Shown here in pieces: positions 1 to 8,228 of a DNA stretch of 51,501 bases (positions are counted from its first letter, which is position 1; each line of letters starts with the position of its first letter). Location: the NCBI GenBank assembly GCA_003220265.1, contig QHRW01000028.1, forward strand, positions 1 through 51,501, read 5' to 3'. The position numbers and the translations under genes were made by a program. The notes under the pieces were generated by a model. The model searched no databases. It had not been told where the DNA came from and worked only from the letters and a program-made list of their open reading frames with translations. Origin of the DNA: Candidatus Rokuibacteriota bacterium (GTDB lineage: Bacteria; Methylomirabilota; Methylomirabilia; Rokubacteriales; CSP1-6).

Positions 1-441
1 CCGCATGAGCGTGTCGAGCGAGTCCTGGATGCCGAAGTCGGCGCCGACGGCCACGTGCGCGCCCTTGCCGCCGAGCGCCACGTGCAGCGGCACGCCGCGG
101 CGCTTGGCCTCCAGCACCCACCACGTGATCTCCAGCGCCGCGCGGGCGAACTGGTTGCCCTTGACGAAGTCGAGGCGGCCGAGCAGGTCGTCCACCGAGG
201 CGACCTCCTGCCCGATCAGCCGCGGCGCCATGTGCTCGCGCACGGTGTGGAACGTCCCCACCGTGTGCTCGGCCGAGTAGTTGGGCACGTAGGGCGGACA
301 GCTCTCGCCCCAGGCGTACGTGCCGCCGCCTTCCATGCGCACGAGGATCGTGTCCGTGTGGAGCTGATCGCCGTAGGACGTCTTCCACACGAACGCCAGC
401 GGCACCTTCACGCGGTAGACGTCGAGGCGCTCGATGATCAT
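1..441 (-). CDS. Mandelate racemase/muconate lactonizing enzyme family protein (3' end beyond window)
   Basis: I read this leftward frame directly from the sequence; it starts at an ATG at 441 and leaves the window still open after 147 codons. The N-terminus (MIIERLDVYRVKVPL) and the WGESCPP and later ALEITWWVLEAKRRGVPLH segments match the capping domain of the enolase superfamily (MR/MLE, dipeptide epimerase or o-succinylbenzoate synthase-like). Such enzymes abstract a proton alpha to a carboxylate using a metal in the C-terminal barrel. That barrel and its catalytic residues are not in the window, so the substrate cannot be guessed. The start overlaps the stop of the upstream binding-protein gene by 4 bases (ATGA), so the two are probably co-translated and the transporter may feed this enzyme. 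Confidence 0.82.
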   Translation of the reverse strand, partial: MIIERLDVYRVKVPLAFVWKTSYGDQLHTDTILVRMEGGGTYAWGESCPPYVPNYSAEHTVGTFHTVREHMAPRLIGQEVASVDDLLGRLDFVKGNQFARAALEITWWVLEAKRRGVPLHVALGGKGAHVAVGADFGIQDSLDTLMR

Positions 442-1961
442 CTCGCTCTCACCTTCAGGTCCTCGTAGGGCGCGGAGTAGGAGAAGCCCTTGATGGCGTC
501 CACCATCGCCTCCTCGACGCGCGGCCCCACGCCCCACAGGAAGGCCAGCTCGTAGATCGGCACGTGCAGGACCCGGTCGTGCATGATCTGCTGGATCTGG
601 TGCAGCATCGCCTCGCGCTTCTTGCGATCGAGCTCGCGCGCCTGCCGCGCGAAGAGGTCCTCGATCTCCGGCACCACGCCCGAGGAGTAGATCCCGCTCT
701 TCGTCACGTAGACCTCGATGCGGGTCGCCGCGTTGCCGGCCGGGGCGCCCAGGCCCATGATGACGCCGCGCAGCTTCTTCTCGCGCCACGCCGAGAGGAA
801 CGCGGCGCGCTCCATCGTGCGCATGCGCGTGCGGATCCCGACCGCCTGCAGGTAGTTGACGAGCGCCTCGCCCATCGAGAAGAACGGCGGAAAGGGCGTG
901 AGGTCGCCGGCGTCGAAGCCGTTCGGATACCCGGCCTCGGCCAGGAGCTGCTTGGCCCGCGCGGCGTCGTAGGGCGGCGGCTCGTAGACCTTCGCAAAGT
1001 CGAGGACGCGCGGGATGAGCCCGCCGGTCGGCCGCGAGAGGCCGAGCGTCTCGGCCTGGTTCAATCCCTCCCGGTCGATGGCGTGGCTGGCGGCCAGGCG
1101 CACGCGCCGGTCGTGCCAGGGCGACTTGGGATCCCACTGCTCCGGCAGGTCGAGATAGGGCACGCCGGGCGGCTTCGCGGCGACCAGCCGCAGCCCAGGC
1201 GTGCGCTTGACGTCGGCCGCCGTCGGCCCGCTCAGCAGGTAGACGATGTCCACGTCGCCCGCCTTGAGCGCGGCGGCGCGCGTCGTCTCGTCGGGCATGC
1301 TGCGGAACACCAGGCGCTTGACCGACGGCGTCTTGCGCCAGTAGCCCTCGAAGGCCTCCATGACGAGGTCGATGCCCGGCGTGAAGCTCACCACCCGATA
1401 TGGGCCGGCGCCGATCGGAGCCTTGAGGAAGCCGTCGTCCCCCACCTTCTCCACGTAGCGCTTGGGCACGATCCACGCCGCCCCGGTGGCCGAGGTGCCG
1501 TAGAAGGTCATGAAGTCGGGCCAGGGCTCCTTGAGCTGAAACCGCACGCGGCCGGGATCGACGATCTGCACCTCGCGCACGCGCTCCTTGAGCACCTTGG
1601 CGGCGGCGCCGCGATAGCGATCGAACGAGAACTTCACGTCCTCCGCCGTCACCGGGTCGCCGTTGTGGAACTTCACCCCGCGGCGCAGGACGAACTCGTA
1701 GGTGAGGCCGTCCTTCGAGGCCGACCAGGACTCGGCCAGCGAGGGCGTGTTGTCGCCGCCCGGCATCGGCTTCACGAGCGCGTCGTGGACGGCGTAGAGG
1801 ACCATGAAGGGGTTGATGAAGGCCTCGGTGTCGCTGGGGTCGAGCCACTTGGCGGCCAGCGTGACGTGAAGGCCCCACGTCAGCGTGCCCTCGGGGGCGC
1901 CGAGCGCGGGCGTGACGGGGGTGGCGAGCGCGAGCACGACGAGCAGCGCAACGATCCTCAT
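438..1961 (-). CDS. ABC transporter substrate-binding protein, family 5 (peptide/nickel type)
   Basis: A 507-residue secreted solute-binding protein of the DppA/OppA type. It begins MRIVALLVVLALATP and has a clear Sec signal peptide cleaved near ALG-AP (about residue 22). The frame is open much further upstream, but the ATG at 1961 is preceded by GGAGG at good spacing and gives the signal peptide at the N-terminus, so I prefer it. Family landmarks include the SWSASKDGLTYEFVLRRGVK stretch followed by FHNGDPVTAEDVKFSFDR, and the helical C-terminal region. Length is normal for the family. No permease or ATPase of this family is in the window, so its membrane partners lie to the left or elsewhere. 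It shares a 4-base overlap with the enolase-superfamily gene. Ligand unknown. Confidence 0.9.
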   Translation of the reverse strand: MRIVALLVVLALATPVTPALGAPEGTLTWGLHVTLAAKWLDPSDTEAFINPFMVLYAVHDALVKPMPGGDNTPSLAESWSASKDGLTYEFVLRRGVKFHNGDPVTAEDVKFSFDRYRGAAAKVLKERVREVQIVDPGRVRFQLKEPWPDFMTFYGTSATGAAWIVPKRYVEKVGDDGFLKAPIGAGPYRVVSFTPGIDLVMEAFEGYWRKTPSVKRLVFRSMPDETTRAAALKAGDVDIVYLLSGPTAADVKRTPGLRLVAAKPPGVPYLDLPEQWDPKSPWHDRRVRLAASHAIDREGLNQAETLGLSRPTGGLIPRVLDFAKVYEPPPYDAARAKQLLAEAGYPNGFDAGDLTPFPPFFSMGEALVNYLQAVGIRTRMRTMERAAFLSAWREKKLRGVIMGLGAPAGNAATRIEVYVTKSGIYSSGVVPEIEDLFARQARELDRKKREAMLHQIQQIMHDRVLHVPIYELAFLWGVGPRVEEAMVDAIKGFSYSAPYEDLKVRAR

Positions 1962-2082
1962 GGGGCCGGCCTCCGGTCCGCCCATACTAATCCAAGCGCG
2001 GCCTTGACAACCCCGAGGCCCTGGCGCAGTTTGGGCCGCGAACGATCGGCGCGCCATCCTGCGCGCAGAGAGAGAGGATGCG
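1962..2082. promoter_or_regulatory. Divergent intergenic region with possible promoters
   Basis: 121 bases separate two divergently transcribed binding-protein genes, so promoters for both must lie here unless expression is read through. On the plus strand TTGACA at 2004-2009 is a perfect -35 match, but the hexamer 17 bases on (CAGTTT, 2027-2032) is a poor -10. On the minus strand the overlapping TTGTCA is followed by TAGTAT after only 15 bases. AGAGAGGA at about 2070-2077 is the ribosome binding site of the plus-strand gene. Promoter calls here are weak. Confidence 0.35.
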
Positions 2083-3372
2083 ATGACCCCCTGGAGACGG
2101 CCGCTGACATGGGCCCTGATCGCCGCCATCGCCGTGACCCTGGTGCTGGCCGGCGCCGGCGCCTTCACCGCGCGCGCCGCCGACCCGATCAAGATCGGCT
2201 TCGGCATGGCGCTCACCGGGGGGCTCTCCGCCAACGGCAAGCCGGCCTTGCTGGCCGTCCAGATCTGGAAGGACGACGTCAACCGGAAGGGCGGGCTCCT
2301 GGGCCGGCCGGTCGAGCTGGTCTTCTACGACGACCAGACCAACCCCTCCACGGTGCCGGGCATCTACACGAAGCTGCTCGACGTGGACAAGGTCGACCTG
2401 ATCATCTCGGGCTACGGGACCAACCTCATCGCGCCGCTGATGCCGATCGCCATGGAGCGCAAGCTCACGATCATCGGAATGTTCGGCCTGGCCAACAACG
2501 AGAAGTACCAGTACCCGAACTACTTCCAGATCCAGCCGGCGGGGCCGGATCCGCAGACCAGCACGGCCATCGGCTTCTTCGAGCTGGCCGCCAAGCAGAA
2601 TCCCAAGCCGCAGACGGTGGCGCTCGTCGGCGCCGACGCCGAGTATCCGCAGAACGCCATGGTGGGCGCGCGCGAGCTCGTCAAGAAGTTCGGCTTCAAG
2701 ATCGTCTACGACAAGAACTACCCGCCCAGCACCGTGGACTACACGCCGATCGTGCGGGCCATCAAGGCCACCAACCCCGACATCGTCTTCGTGGCGTCGT
2801 ACCCGCCCGACTCCGTCGGGATGCTCCGCGCGACGCACGAGGTCGGGCTCTCGCCGAAGATCTACGGCGGCGGCATGGTGGGCCTGCAGTTCACCAGCGT
2901 GATGCAGAGCATGGGCCCCATGCTCAACGGCGTCGTGAACTACGACTTCTGGGCGCCGGAGTCGACGATGCTGGCCATGCCCGGCATCAAGGAGTTCCTG
3001 AAGGACTACCAGGCGCGGGCGGAGAAGGCGGGCGTCGATCCCCTCGGCTATTACCTGCCGCCGTACTCGTACGCGCTGATGCAGGTGCTCGGCCAGGCCG
3101 TGGAGGGCAGCAAGGGCCTGGACCAGCAGAAGATCGCCGACTACATCCGCGCCAGCGAGTTCAGCACGGTGGTGGGCAAGGTGAAGTTCGGCAAGAACGG
3201 CGAGTGGGCCAAGGGCCGCACGCTGATGGTGCAGTACCAGAAGATCCGCCCGATGGCCAGCGAGAAGGAGACCATCGAGCAGTTCCGCGGCCCCGGCAAG
3301 AAGATCGTGCTCTATCCGGACGAGCTGAAGAGCGGGACCATCATCTACCCGTACTCGGCGGCCAAGAACTAG
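2083..3372 (+). CDS. Branched-chain amino acid-type ABC transporter substrate-binding protein
   Basis: A 429-residue periplasmic binding protein of the LivJ/LivK type (type I fold). The start ATG at 2083 follows AGAGAGGA. Residues 1-32 form a signal peptide (hydrophobic WALIAAIAVTLVLAGAG, cleavage after ARA). The mature protein opens with DPIKIGFGMALTGGLSANG, the typical ligand-lobe start, followed by the NRKGGLLGRPVELVFYDDQT motif of the family. It heads a complete transporter with two permeases and two ATPases immediately downstream. Such proteins bind amino acids, but in metabolically diverse bacteria many bind aromatic acids, amides or urea, so the ligand is open. The TAG stop at 3370 is in the same frame as the next gene, which has no standard start until 3454. 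Confidence 0.93.
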   Translation: MTPWRRPLTWALIAAIAVTLVLAGAGAFTARAADPIKIGFGMALTGGLSANGKPALLAVQIWKDDVNRKGGLLGRPVELVFYDDQTNPSTVPGIYTKLLDVDKVDLIISGYGTNLIAPLMPIAMERKLTIIGMFGLANNEKYQYPNYFQIQPAGPDPQTSTAIGFFELAAKQNPKPQTVALVGADAEYPQNAMVGARELVKKFGFKIVYDKNYPPSTVDYTPIVRAIKATNPDIVFVASYPPDSVGMLRATHEVGLSPKIYGGGMVGLQFTSVMQSMGPMLNGVVNYDFWAPESTMLAMPGIKEFLKDYQARAEKAGVDPLGYYLPPYSYALMQVLGQAVEGSKGLDQQKIADYIRASEFSTVVGKVKFGKNGEWAKGRTLMVQYQKIRPMASEKETIEQFRGPGKKIVLYPDELKSGTIIYPYSAAKN

Positions 3373-3384
3373 CGCGAGCGCTCC

Positions 3385-4260
3385 CTGTTCTCCTGGGACC
3401 TGCTGGCCAACGCGGTCGTCGCCGGACTGCTGCTCGGCGGCTTCTACGCCGCCGTGAGCCTGGGCGTGTCGCTGATCTTCGGCCTGCTCGACATCGCCAA
3501 CATCGCGCAGCCAGCCTTCCTGATCGCCGGCTCCTACGCCGCCTACGTGCTGAACAGCGCGTACGGCGTCGATCCGATCGTGGTGGGCGTCGCCCTCACG
3601 CCGCTCTTCTACCTGATCGGCGCCGGCGTCTATCGTGTCTACTACGCGACGTTCGAGCGGCGCGGGGAGGAGTCGCTGCGCGGGCTCGTGTTCTTCTTCG
3701 GCCTCCTGTTCATCATCGAGGTCAGCCTCAGCATGCGCTTCGGCGTCGACTACCGGATGGCCCAGGCGGCCTACGTCGGCAAGTCGATCGACCTCGGCGG
3801 CGGCGTCGGCGTCGCGTACCGCTACCTGGTGCCGTGCCTGGTCGGGCTCGCCATGACGCTCACGCTCTACGTCTTCCTCGGCCGCACGTTCTACGGGCGC
3901 GCGATCATGGCGGTGTCCCAGGACCAGGGGGCGCTGCGGCTGATGGGCGCCAACCCGATCCACATCAAGACCATCGCGTTCGGCATCGGCATTGCCGCCG
4001 CCAGCCTGGCCGGTGCGCTGCTGGTCACGATCGCGCCCGTGATCCCCTCCACCGACCGCGACTACATCGGCCGCATGTTCGCCATCACCGTGCTGGGCGG
4101 CATGGGCTCGATCGGCGGCACGCTCGTGGCCGCCGTGATCCTCGGCGTGGCCGAGACCCTGATGGCCACGTTCTTCGGCCCGTCATGGTCGCTCGCCGTC
4201 TCCTTCGGCATCCTGCTCCTCGCGCTGGCCGTGCGGCCCGCGGGCCTCTTCGGGCGCTAG
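3385..4260 (+). CDS. livH: Branched-chain amino acid-type ABC transporter permease (LivH)
   Basis: An inner-membrane permease with the LivH N-terminal signature LLLGGFYAAVSLGVSLIFG and later AVSQDQGALRLMGANPIHIK, the loop that contacts the ATPases. The C-terminal block VLGGMGSIGGTLVAAVILG is also diagnostic. The start is a problem. The first ATG/GTG/TTG in frame is the GTG at 3454, which would remove half of the first membrane segment. The coding signal clearly extends upstream to the stop of the preceding gene. CTG at 3385 gives (M)FSWDLLANAVVAGLLLGG, the usual N-terminus for this family, so I use it tentatively; an automated caller would pick 3454. No good ribosome binding site is visible. 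It directly abuts livM. Confidence 0.88.
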   Translation: MFSWDLLANAVVAGLLLGGFYAAVSLGVSLIFGLLDIANIAQPAFLIAGSYAAYVLNSAYGVDPIVVGVALTPLFYLIGAGVYRVYYATFERRGEESLRGLVFFFGLLFIIEVSLSMRFGVDYRMAQAAYVGKSIDLGGGVGVAYRYLVPCLVGLAMTLTLYVFLGRTFYGRAIMAVSQDQGALRLMGANPIHIKTIAFGIGIAAASLAGALLVTIAPVIPSTDRDYIGRMFAITVLGGMGSIGGTLVAAVILGVAETLMATFFGPSWSLAVSFGILLLALAVRPAGLFGR

Positions 4261-5196
4261 ATGACGCGGATGGGCTGGAGCGTGCTGGTGGGCATCGCGG
4301 TGATCGCGGCCGGCATCGGCCTGGCCAGCCTGCGCGTGAACCCCTACGTCTACTTCGCCGGCTACGTGATCTTGCAGTACGTGGTGATCGCCACGGCCTG
4401 GAACATCCTCGGCGGCTACGCCGGCTACGTGAACTTCGGCACGCCGGCCTTCTTCGCGCTCGGCGCCTACGCGGCCGTGTTCCTCATCCGCTCGATCAAG
4501 GCGCCGCTGCCGGTGCTGATCGTGGCCGGCGGCCTCGTGGCCGCGCTCCTTGGCCTCGGCATCGGCTATCTCACGCTGCGGTTGCGAGGCACCTTCTTCT
4601 CGATCGCCACGCTGGCGCTGTCGGTCGTGCTGCAGACCATGATCATCAACTGGGAGTACGTGGGCGGCTCGCGCGGGATCAGCGTGCTGCGGCCGAGCGG
4701 CCCGCCGTTCGGCAGCTACGTGACCTTCCTGTTCACGGTCATGGTGGCGCTGGCGGTGGTGGCGGTGCTGGCAGCGCGCTTCATCGAGCGATCCTGGATC
4801 GGCCGCGGCCTGGCCGCCCTGCGTGACAACGAGGAGGCGGCCGAGTGCATGGGCGTGCCCACGCTCCGGCTCAAGCTCTTCGCCACCACCGTGAGCGGCT
4901 TCTTCCTGGGCGTGGCCGGCGCGCCCTTCCCCTACTACGTGACGTTCGTGGAGCCCAACTCGGCCTTCGCTCTCGACTACGCGGTCAATGCCCTCGCCAT
5001 GCCGATGATCGGCGGCACCACGAGCTGGGTGGGGCCGGTGGTCGGCGCCGTCCTGCTGGGCACGGCCTCCCAGGTGGCCACGGTGACCATCTCCTCCGAG
5101 CTGAACCTCCTCATCGTGGGCGTGGTGCTGGTGGCCTTCGTGGTGCTGGCGCCGGAGGGTCTGGTGGGCCTCGTTCGCCGGCTGCGGGGGCGCTGA
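4261..5196 (+). CDS. livM: Branched-chain amino acid-type ABC transporter permease (LivM)
   Basis: A 311-residue polytopic permease that pairs with LivH. The ATG at 4261 follows the LivH TAG with no spacer, so translation is probably coupled. Recognisable LivM landmarks are ATAWNILGGYAGYVNFGTPAFFALGAYAA near the N-terminus, LRLRGTFFSIATLALS, and the cytoplasmic coupling loop RGLAALRDNEEAAECMGVP. The C-terminal IGGTTSWVGPVVGAVLLG motif is also present. About eight hydrophobic segments can be counted. Length is normal. Confidence 0.93.
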   Translation: MTRMGWSVLVGIAVIAAGIGLASLRVNPYVYFAGYVILQYVVIATAWNILGGYAGYVNFGTPAFFALGAYAAVFLIRSIKAPLPVLIVAGGLVAALLGLGIGYLTLRLRGTFFSIATLALSVVLQTMIINWEYVGGSRGISVLRPSGPPFGSYVTFLFTVMVALAVVAVLAARFIERSWIGRGLAALRDNEEAAECMGVPTLRLKLFATTVSGFFLGVAGAPFPYYVTFVEPNSAFALDYAVNALAMPMIGGTTSWVGPVVGAVLLGTASQVATVTISSELNLLIVGVVLVAFVVLAPEGLVGLVRRLRGR

Positions 5197-5201
5197 GGGC
5201 C

Positions 5202-5921
5202 ATGGCGAACCCACTCCTGGAGGTGGACGGCGTGGTCAAGCGGTTCGGCGGCTTCACGGCCCTCAACCGGGTGACGCTCCACGTGAAGGCCGGCGAGCGG
5301 TTCGGCCTCATCGGGCCAAACGGCTCCGGCAAGACCACCCTGATCAACTGCGTGGCCGGCTCCCTGCGCGCCGACGAGGGGCGCATCGTCTTCGACGGGA
5401 CCGACGTCACCGGGCTGCCGCCGCACCGGCGCACGCGGCTGGGCATCGCGCGGAGCTTTCAGATCCCCAAGCCATTCACCAGCATGAGCGTGCTCGACAA
5501 CCTCGGCATCCCGCTCGAGTACGCCGGGCATGCCCGGTCCGAGGGCGGGGGCGCCGAGGCGCGGGAGATCCTGAAGGAGATCGGGCTCGACGCCAAGGCG
5601 CACCTGCGGCCGGCCGGGCTCACGCAAATCGAGATGCGCAAGCTGGAGCTGGCCCGCGCCATGGCCGCGCGGCCCAAGCTGCTCATCTCGGACGAGGCGA
5701 TGGCGGGCCTCTCGAGCGCGGAGGTGGACGACATCCTGGCCATCCTCTTCCGGCTGAACGCCCAGGGCATCACGATCATCATGATCGAGCACATCATGCG
5801 GGCCGTCATGCGGTTCTCCCAGCGCGTGGTCGTCCTCGACGCCGGGGAGCGGATCGCCGAGGGGACCCCCGACGAAATTGTGCGCAATCCGGCCGTGGAG
5901 AAGGCTTACCTTGGGGAATAG
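5202..5921 (+). CDS. livG: Branched-chain amino acid-type ABC transporter ATP-binding protein (LivG)
   Basis: A 239-residue ATPase subunit. The ATG at 5202 is 5 bases after livM. The Walker A motif GPNGSGKT is intact and the Walker B region is LLISDEAMAGLSS with Asp-Glu retained. The ABC signature is unusual: where LSxGQ normally stands the sequence reads LTQIEMRKLELARAMA. A sub-branch of LivG proteins has similarly altered signatures, so this need not mean loss of function. LivF next door carries a canonical signature, so the heterodimer should keep at least one normal ATP site. The TTG start proposed for livF lies inside the last codons of this gene. Confidence 0.92.
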   Translation: MANPLLEVDGVVKRFGGFTALNRVTLHVKAGERFGLIGPNGSGKTTLINCVAGSLRADEGRIVFDGTDVTGLPPHRRTRLGIARSFQIPKPFTSMSVLDNLGIPLEYAGHARSEGGGAEAREILKEIGLDAKAHLRPAGLTQIEMRKLELARAMAARPKLLISDEAMAGLSSAEVDDILAILFRLNAQGITIIMIEHIMRAVMRFSQRVVVLDAGERIAEGTPDEIVRNPAVEKAYLGE

Positions 5922-6642
5922 GCTCGTGGTCCGGGCCGTCGAGGCCGGCTACGGCGCCGTGCGCGTGCTGCATGGTGTCTCGCTGGAGGTGCGCGAGGGC
6001 GAGACCGTGGCCTTGCTCGGCACCAATGGGAACGGCAAGTCCACGCTGATCAAGTGCATCATGGGCATGGTCGCTCCCGCAGGCGGGGAGATCTTCCTGG
6101 AACGCGAGGGGAGGCGCGTCGATCTCACACGGAAGTCGACCGAAGAGATCGTGAGCCTGGGCATCGCCCTGGTGCCCGAGGGCCGGCGGCTCTTCCCCAA
6201 GCTCAGCGTCGAGGAGAACCTGCTGCTGGGCGCCTACCGGGCCCAGGCCCGGGCCGGCATCGCCCGCAACCTCGCCTTCTGCTTCGAGGCCTTCCCCGTG
6301 CTGCGCGCGCGGCGCCGCCAGCTGGCCGGCAGCATGAGCGGCGGCGAGCAGCAGATGCTGGCCATCGCCCGCGCCCTCATGTCCTCCCCGCAGATCCTCC
6401 TGGTGGACGAGCCGTCGGTGGGGCTGGCGCCCATCCTCGTCTCCCGGGTCATCGCGAAGATCAAGGAGCTCAAGGAGCAGTACCAGCTCACCGTGCTCAT
6501 GGCGGAGCAGAACTTCAACCAGGCGACCAAGATCGCCGATCGTGGCTACATCATCGTGCACGGCAAGATCGAGTTCGAGGGCCGCGACACGCGCGAGCTG
6601 CGCGAGAACGAGCTGGTGAAGAAGTACTATCTCGGCGTCTGA
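5911..6642 (+). CDS. livF: Branched-chain amino acid-type ABC transporter ATP-binding protein (LivF)
   Basis: The second ATPase subunit, 243 residues from the chosen start. Walker A is GTNGNGKST, the signature is MSGGEQQM and Walker B is ILLVDEPSVGLAP, all canonical. No ATG is available. TTG at 5911 lies 7 bases after GGAGAAGG and overlaps the end of livG, giving MGNRLVVRAVEAGYG; GTG at 5926 is the alternative. The residues from VVRAVEAGYGAVRVLHGVSLEV onward match the family, so both starts are compatible. It completes a five-subunit transporter whose genes are all adjacent. Confidence 0.92.
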   Translation: MGNRLVVRAVEAGYGAVRVLHGVSLEVREGETVALLGTNGNGKSTLIKCIMGMVAPAGGEIFLEREGRRVDLTRKSTEEIVSLGIALVPEGRRLFPKLSVEENLLLGAYRAQARAGIARNLAFCFEAFPVLRARRRQLAGSMSGGEQQMLAIARALMSSPQILLVDEPSVGLAPILVSRVIAKIKELKEQYQLTVLMAEQNFNQATKIADRGYIIVHGKIEFEGRDTRELRENELVKKYYLGV

Positions 6643-6656
6643 CAGGAGGCGACGGC

Positions 6657-7043
6657 ATGCTGCTCGTGAAGACGCAACTGGGTCCCAGCCCGATTCATGG
6701 CATCGGCATCTTCGCGAACGAGTTCATCGCGAAGGGGACGGTCATCTGGGAGTTCACGCCGGGGTTCGACGTCTACGTGAACCCGGACGAGGTCCAGCGG
6801 CTGCCGGCGGCCGCCCAGGTCCAGATGCTCAAGTACTGCCATCGGGAGCGTGAGACCGGCCAGTACGTCCTCTGCGCCGACGACGCCCGCTTCTTCAACC
6901 ACTCGGATCAGCCCAACACGTACGACCTGCCCGGCCGCGAGGGCCCCACGGTGGCCGCCCGCGACATCCAGGTCGGCGAGGAGCTGACCTGCGACTACTT
7001 CACGTTCGACGCCGACGTGCTGGACAAGCTCCGCGGGGATTGA
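6657..7043 (+). CDS. SET-domain-containing protein
   Basis: A 128-residue stand-alone SET domain. ATG at 6657 follows AGGAGG, 14 bases after the livF stop, so it looks like the last gene of the transporter operon. Landmarks are HGIGIFANEFIAKGTVIWEF (residues 14-33), FFNHSDQPNTY (79-89) with the NHS that contacts S-adenosylmethionine, and GEELTCDYF (107-115) with the catalytic-type tyrosine at 114. SET proteins are usually protein-lysine methyltransferases. Bacterial short forms are common but mostly uncharacterised, so the substrate is unknown. There is no pre-SET or post-SET cysteine cluster. Confidence 0.85.
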   Translation: MLLVKTQLGPSPIHGIGIFANEFIAKGTVIWEFTPGFDVYVNPDEVQRLPAAAQVQMLKYCHRERETGQYVLCADDARFFNHSDQPNTYDLPGREGPTVAARDIQVGEELTCDYFTFDADVLDKLRGD

Positions 7044-7064
7044 GGCGCGGCAGCCGGGCGAGGG

Positions 7065-8150
7065 TCAGCGCGGGACCAGCCCCTTGAACTTCGGCATCAC
7101 CTCGTGCGCCAGCAGCTCCATCGAGTGGCGCCACGCCTTGGGCTCGTCCGCGTAGTCGAAGCAGAACAGCAGCAGCGTGCCGAAGCCGCCCACCTGCTCG
7201 TAGATCTCGTGCAGCCGCGCGGTCACCGTGGCCGGCGAGCCCACCAGCCAGTTGTGGCGCGCGCAGTATTCGGGAGTGACGTCCGAGTCGGGGACGTCCG
7301 GCCGGTGCTTCAGGAACTCGGTGAACTGGAAGGAGGCCAGGAGCGGCAGGAAGTACTCCCGCATCTGGCGGCCCATCATGCCGCCGGCCGAGAGCCGCAT
7401 CGCCTCGGCGTCGGTGTCGGCCACGAAGATCTCGCGCACGAGGCGCCACTCCGAGCGCTTCGGCGTGCGGCCGGTGCGGGCGGCGCCGATCTCCACCGAC
7501 TCCCAGTGGCTGGCCACGTAGGCCGGGTTGAGGTTGAGGCTCATCGGCCAGAAGCCGCGCTCGCCGGCCAGCTTGAGCGTGTCGGAGCCCTTGCTGACGC
7601 CCGCCACGCCGATGGGCGGATGCGGCCGCTGCAGCGGCACGATGTGAGGCTTGAGGGTGTCGAGCATCGTGCCCGTCTTGGTCACGTGCCAGTACTTGCC
7701 CTTGTGCTCGAACTCCGGCTCGTCGCCCCACAGGCGCAGGATGACGTCGAGCGCCTCGCGCGTCATCTCGCGGTGCTGCCCCGCGTTGCCGTCCACGTTG
7801 AACATCGCCCAGTCGCTCGGGAGCCCGCTCGCCGCCACCCCGAAGTTGAGCCGTCCCTGCGCGAGGTGATCGAGCATCGCCACGCGATTGGCCAGCTCGG
7901 CCGGGTGGTGATAGGGCAGCAGGAAGCCGCCGGGCCCGATGCGCATGCGCGAGGTCTGCATCAGCGCCTGGGCCACCAGGAGGTCGGGCGCGGGATGCGG
8001 CTCCCACGGCGCCGTGTGGTGCTCGCCGATCCACGCCTCGCTGAAGCCGAGCTCGTCGGCCCAGCGCAGCTGCTGCAGGTCCCACTGGTGGCCGTCGTAG
8101 AGTCCGCGCTCGGGCGGGTGCGAGGGCATCGTGAACAGGCCGTAATCCAT
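7065..8150 (-). CDS. LLM class flavin-dependent oxidoreductase (luciferase-like)
   Basis: A 361-residue member of the bacterial luciferase-like monooxygenase family, which uses reduced FMN or F420 to oxidise organic substrates. The ATG at 8150 follows AAGGAGG at 7 bases. The N-terminus MDYGLFTMPSHPPERG leads into WADELGFSEAWIGEHHTAPW, the family's strand-helix with the EHH motif. RIGPGGFLLPYHHPAELANRV and GRLNFGVAASG follow, also typical. The reading frame extends another 366 codons upstream, but that part is antisense to the enoyl-CoA hydratase and is not real. Converges with the SET gene 21 bases away and diverges from the hydratase. Confidence 0.9.
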   Translation of the reverse strand: MDYGLFTMPSHPPERGLYDGHQWDLQQLRWADELGFSEAWIGEHHTAPWEPHPAPDLLVAQALMQTSRMRIGPGGFLLPYHHPAELANRVAMLDHLAQGRLNFGVAASGLPSDWAMFNVDGNAGQHREMTREALDVILRLWGDEPEFEHKGKYWHVTKTGTMLDTLKPHIVPLQRPHPPIGVAGVSKGSDTLKLAGERGFWPMSLNLNPAYVASHWESVEIGAARTGRTPKRSEWRLVREIFVADTDAEAMRLSAGGMMGRQMREYFLPLLASFQFTEFLKHRPDVPDSDVTPEYCARHNWLVGSPATVTARLHEIYEQVGGFGTLLLFCFDYADEPKAWRHSMELLAHEVMPKFKGLVPR

Positions 8151-8228
8151 GGGGCGGCCTCCTTGCTGGGGTATGCTACACCGCACGTCGCCCGGGGCGG
8201 GGACGGATGAGCTCGGTGGGAGGTAGCG
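8151..8228. promoter_or_regulatory. Divergent intergenic region, possible -10 element
   Basis: 78 bases between the leftward flavin enzyme and the rightward enoyl-CoA hydratase. GGTATGCT (TATGCT at 8172-8177) resembles an extended -10 for the hydratase and the same octamer recurs in front of the Uma2 gene at 13812-13819. No convincing -35 is present. GGGAGGT at about 8218-8224 is the hydratase ribosome binding site. Confidence 0.3.

Noticed and set aside
3385..3453. Frameshift as the reason for the missing livH start
   Set aside because: The homologous N-terminus stays in one frame from 3385 onward, so no shift is needed; an unusual start is simpler.
2083..3963. Long leftward frame (1987-3963) over the transporter genes
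   Set aside because: Antisense to clear binding-protein and permease genes; composition typical of shadow frames.
564..4826. 1420-codon rightward open frame
   Set aside because: It crosses genes on both strands, is rich in Arg/His/Gly repeats with no family match, and results from high GC content removing stop codons in shadow frames.
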